Shown in pieces: positions 31,101 through 32,643 of a stretch of DNA of 32,643 nucleotides. The translations under genes and the position numbers were made by a program. The notes beneath the pieces are model-generated. The model worked only from the letters and a program-made list of their open reading frames with translations. It did not search any database and had not been told where the DNA came from. The DNA lies in NCBI GenBank assembly GCA_009778965.1, contig WRFE01000013.1, positions 1 through 32,643 of the forward strand. The letters are read 5' to 3'. Every line of letters starts with the position of its first letter. Position 1 is the first letter of the stretch. The stretch comes from Candidatus Endomicrobium labiotermitis (GTDB lineage: Bacteria > Elusimicrobiota > Endomicrobiia > Endomicrobiales > Endomicrobiaceae).

Positions 31101-32643
31101 TTCCTCAATATGGGCAGGGGCAATTCTTAAAAATTTATCCAAGGATTTGCCCAAAGGATTTAGTGATTTAGTTCAAAAAATATGCATGGGACACAGAAAA
31201 ATTAAAGAAGATTTTCAACCGCGTGAAGAACATAAAGGATATCAAGCAGCAAGAATATTACATGACGCCGATGCTATAGCGATTCTGGAAAATATGGAAA
31301 TAATATTTGATATATGGAATCAAGAAAATACGCGCGGAATGATTTTTGACGGTTCAAAAAGCATTGCCGAACGCGTAAATATGCTTAAAGACAATTTATA
31401 TAAAGGAACAGAAAGCGGAGACTATATAAACGACATTGTCAGGCATTTTGTTTATCGTAAAAATGAAGGATTATTTTTAACCGAAGCAGGAAAAAACTAT
31501 ATACACAACAACCCCGGCGGCAGGAGAGCATTGCTTAGATTTTTATTTGGTTTGAAAGAGGGCGAGGAAGACAGAGAATCATTACATGATTTTTTAAATA
31601 ATAATAATTATGAAAAAGATGAAAACAGTCTCGTAGAAAAAATTAAAAATTCAGGGAATAAAGTTTTTATCCCCGGAAAGCCGCAAGGGACAGCAGTAAC
31701 AAATGAAGATATAGAAGTAATATTTGATACTATTGAAAAAGTTATATATTCGTTAAGAAATATTGCCCCGACAGATGAAAACGTATATAATCCGTATTTA
31801 AACAAGCAAAGCGAACAAACACCGAAAGCGTATTTAGAAGATTTGATTTCTAATGACCGTAAAAATGAAAAATCATTGATTTTATCCGATTTGCACGGTT
31901 CAGGAGACAGAACGCTTCTGCTTCTTGAAGAAGTCCTTTCTTATCCGAATTCTAACGAGCCTAATGAAAAGGGAGAAAAAAAACCTGCGATACAAATAAG
32001 CGATTTAGCGAATATAATAAAAAATTCTGACATAGATAAAGTTTATGTTTTGGGAGATGTTGTTGACAGAGGTGAACAACAGGCCGACACGGTAAAAATA
32101 GTTGAAGCAATAATGGCTTCCGGGAAAGGAGCTTACGTTTTAGGCAATCACGACATAAACGTTTTAATGAATTTAAGCCGTATGCATATACCATATTATG
32201 ACGGATACAAAGGCGTTATAGGATATGAGACTCGCGATGCTAAAGGCGATGCACTTATGAATCTTGAAGAGTATAGGAAGTTTTTGGTAGGAGTCGCAAC
32301 TCTTGTAAAAAATATTCATTCCAATATCAACAAACTTGAAGAAAAGTATCTGAATACGGAAGACCCCGGCAAAAAAAGTAAGATAATTGATGACATTATA
32401 AAACAGCTTACTCTTGCGAGGAATTATCAGTTTCATGTGGATTCTTTTATGGCTAAAGCTTTTGAAAACAAAAAGGCAACAGCAAAAAATTTAATTAAAA
32501 GGTTTGAGAGAGAGGCAAAATCTATAAAAATCGACGACAGCCAAGATTCTGTTAGAATAGAACATAAAATGGACTTGGAAGATAAAGAATCGAAAGAGTT
32601 AATTAATCAGCTTGGTATGAGGGTGATCGAAGAAAAAGGTTCA
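28111..32643 (+). CDS. Giant exported multidomain protein (partial; ChaN/TraB-like, HExxH, HD and PPP phosphatase domains)
   Basis: I read an uninterrupted frame of 1,511 codons that runs off the right edge. A Sec signal peptide (hydrophobic 6-23, AFA|QN) predicts export. Residues about 60-445 resemble ChaN/TraB/EreA-type proteins: QDVHANFQVQENI (D68, H70), VILEGA (E98) and VSGGFHTEML (H438). An unrecognised helical part follows. Residues 745-749 are HEFIH with DLEAFEQE after it (E760 or E763), a zinc-protease motif. Residues 935-1060 form an HD domain (H946, H983-D984, H1028, HDAD 1051-1054). Residues 1256-1350 form a calcineurin-like, PPP-type phosphatase: SDLHG (D1260, H1262), GDVVDRG (1315-1321), GNHD (1345-1348). 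The C-terminus seen is charged and helical. AGGGG precedes the ATG. Substrates unknown; the four-domain combination is unfamiliar to me. Confidence 0.85.
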   Translation, partial: MRTYSKLISIFITVCFVITNAFAQNFAYAPNIAQNFNINDTSLIPQNLGRITEVNLKDSAKTLIFIQDVHANFQVQENIYKILNILNSKFKIEKVILEGAPYGKINTAALSALPEKISQSIKDNLMQTGYLSGAEMFVSQNEQTSQTAYGIENWDVYLANIYRASDILNDYFSNKSVINAFQSKVFLQTSRSLKGKASKLNSVIINKNFSYNKINDLSKIFNKPLPSIDIQNHVLQNRVHNNINYKNVEKQMSAYLESLKNILPYKNYKAIIDKQFDKAEFYKELYFSAKSTDLSAFVKNYPDLNLFLVSFINSEKTNPLNSYVETENYLNSLISDRTLSKTERELLTLSKMTALLDNFFGLELTPEDYRYFIENLNFYKNFLKTYYPKNKINALLNNEQIIDYYEANISRDGIFLENISSYIKASGGTNIFVSGGFHTEMLKDLNDKDISYIVITPNITQTGSNYKLRISQQGRVSQHDKNALAPIPLLLAPDSSVNEYIRNEYFSSLIGNIIKASDSKNPEALRSIINNWLKDVEEKLQSEGKDFDKLEVSFTKDTFTIKGKTQSITFPIKSGKIVFEDSSLIRTLIAKAGSIFNTSMMVVNNSLGHFLKNEIKFIENNSNISVPVVIIGKKTEITIDESLAKALIQVKEKEGLTKEHEKQLQTAITNIITEAIRNSQSFFPENANPAGNLADEIKITIASKSKHLFSYDKESKTIIVNEIVLKALEMFPKNISALLNACLTHEFIHAVTDIPEKDLEAFEQEQVLRDIENMKNLVGDEEEGKHFTLMMLYIADLSSLIFGNILNAPANENEFMDKILEGSLSITEIRHYAKKFFEYGKTAESVEKEIAFFENLTYKTAPDKPLYNKYLDTIKDKHNENKAKLEKFQKDFETAASKKNQRFAFGMTAGFLKSEVEEALEKLYDSIPTELFEAYYTGSNHYSFTHTVEVLNGIIKLFEMDSKIFSDMKDDEMKALAYAVVMHDISTFIVQDNHERNSSIWAGAILKNLSKDLPKGFSDLVQKICMGHRKIKEDFQPREEHKGYQAARILHDADAIAILENMEIIFDIWNQENTRGMIFDGSKSIAERVNMLKDNLYKGTESGDYINDIVRHFVYRKNEGLFLTEAGKNYIHNNPGGRRALLRFLFGLKEGEEDRESLHDFLNNNNYEKDENSLVEKIKNSGNKVFIPGKPQGTAVTNEDIEVIFDTIEKVIYSLRNIAPTDENVYNPYLNKQSEQTPKAYLEDLISNDRKNEKSLILSDLHGSGDRTLLLLEEVLSYPNSNEPNEKGEKKPAIQISDLANIIKNSDIDKVYVLGDVVDRGEQQADTVKIVEAIMASGKGAYVLGNHDINVLMNLSRMHIPYYDGYKGVIGYETRDAKGDALMNLEEYRKFLVGVATLVKNIHSNINKLEEKYLNTEDPGKKSKIIDDIIKQLTLARNYQFHVDSFMAKAFENKKATAKNLIKRFEREAKSIKIDDSQDSVRIEHKMDLEDKESKELINQLGMRVIEEKGS

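Noticed and set aside
28111-32643. Possibility that this region is non-coding or a decayed gene, since only short frames such as 29730-30044 and 32173-32436 (both minus) close within it.
   Set aside because: Reading codon by codon from 28111, the frame stays open to the edge with coherent motifs; the short ones are antisense or off-frame shadows.

Overview
The window reads as a low-GC chromosomal segment of a Gram-negative (diderm) bacterium. It has Kdo transferase, heptosyltransferase-family enzymes, the SecDF-YajC module, lipoproteins and an outer-membrane barrel candidate. My best guess is a member of Elusimicrobiota close to Endomicrobium. That guess rests on base composition, dense short palindromic repeats between genes, and the large exported protein at the right edge. 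It is an inference, not a match to a reference.

Layout. 1-3.7 kb: the end of tgt, then yajC, an HD-domain gene, secD and secF (protein export). 3.9-9.4 kb: a stand-alone MetH-activation-like protein, then a tightly overlapping envelope-glycan operon of waaA, an acyltransferase/glycosyltransferase fusion and two more family-9 glycosyltransferases. 9.3-11.0 kb: a small AT-rich island (XRE regulator, unknown 96-residue protein, 59-residue lipoprotein, barrel-like protein) bounded by a 45-bp direct repeat of the last glycosyltransferase's 3' end. 11.0-15.1 kb: M23 peptidase, DUF1015, CvpA-like and hisG. 15.1-18.7 kb: a 111-bp palindrome, a T5orf172 GIY-YIG protein, gltX, DUF1844, an FMN reductase and tRNA-Gln(CUG). 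18.9-27.9 kb: two methyltransferases, alanine dehydrogenase, a fused MtnA-class II aldolase, a lipoprotein nitroreductase, DUF3788, a CDGSH/4Fe-4S protein, an MscS channel and a YqaA/DedA-like protein. 28.1-32.6 kb: an open frame of 1,511 codons that runs off the window.

Most notable points: (1) the exported giant protein carries a ChaN/TraB-like N-terminus, an HExxH metalloprotease motif, an HD phosphohydrolase and a PPP-type metallophosphatase in one chain; (2) waaA contains an in-frame 23-codon palindromic insertion related to the intergenic GTCAT...ATGAC repeats, resembling Rickettsia palindromic elements; (3) a fused isomerase-aldolase looks like two steps of the 5-deoxyribose/methylthioribose (DHAP) salvage shunt in one polypeptide; (4) the repeat-bounded island looks like a small site-specific insertion with no recombinase of its own.

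I found no CRISPR array, rRNA, transposase or integrase. No gene-free stretch exceeds 300 bp; shorter intergenic gaps hold repeats and candidate promoters, as listed.
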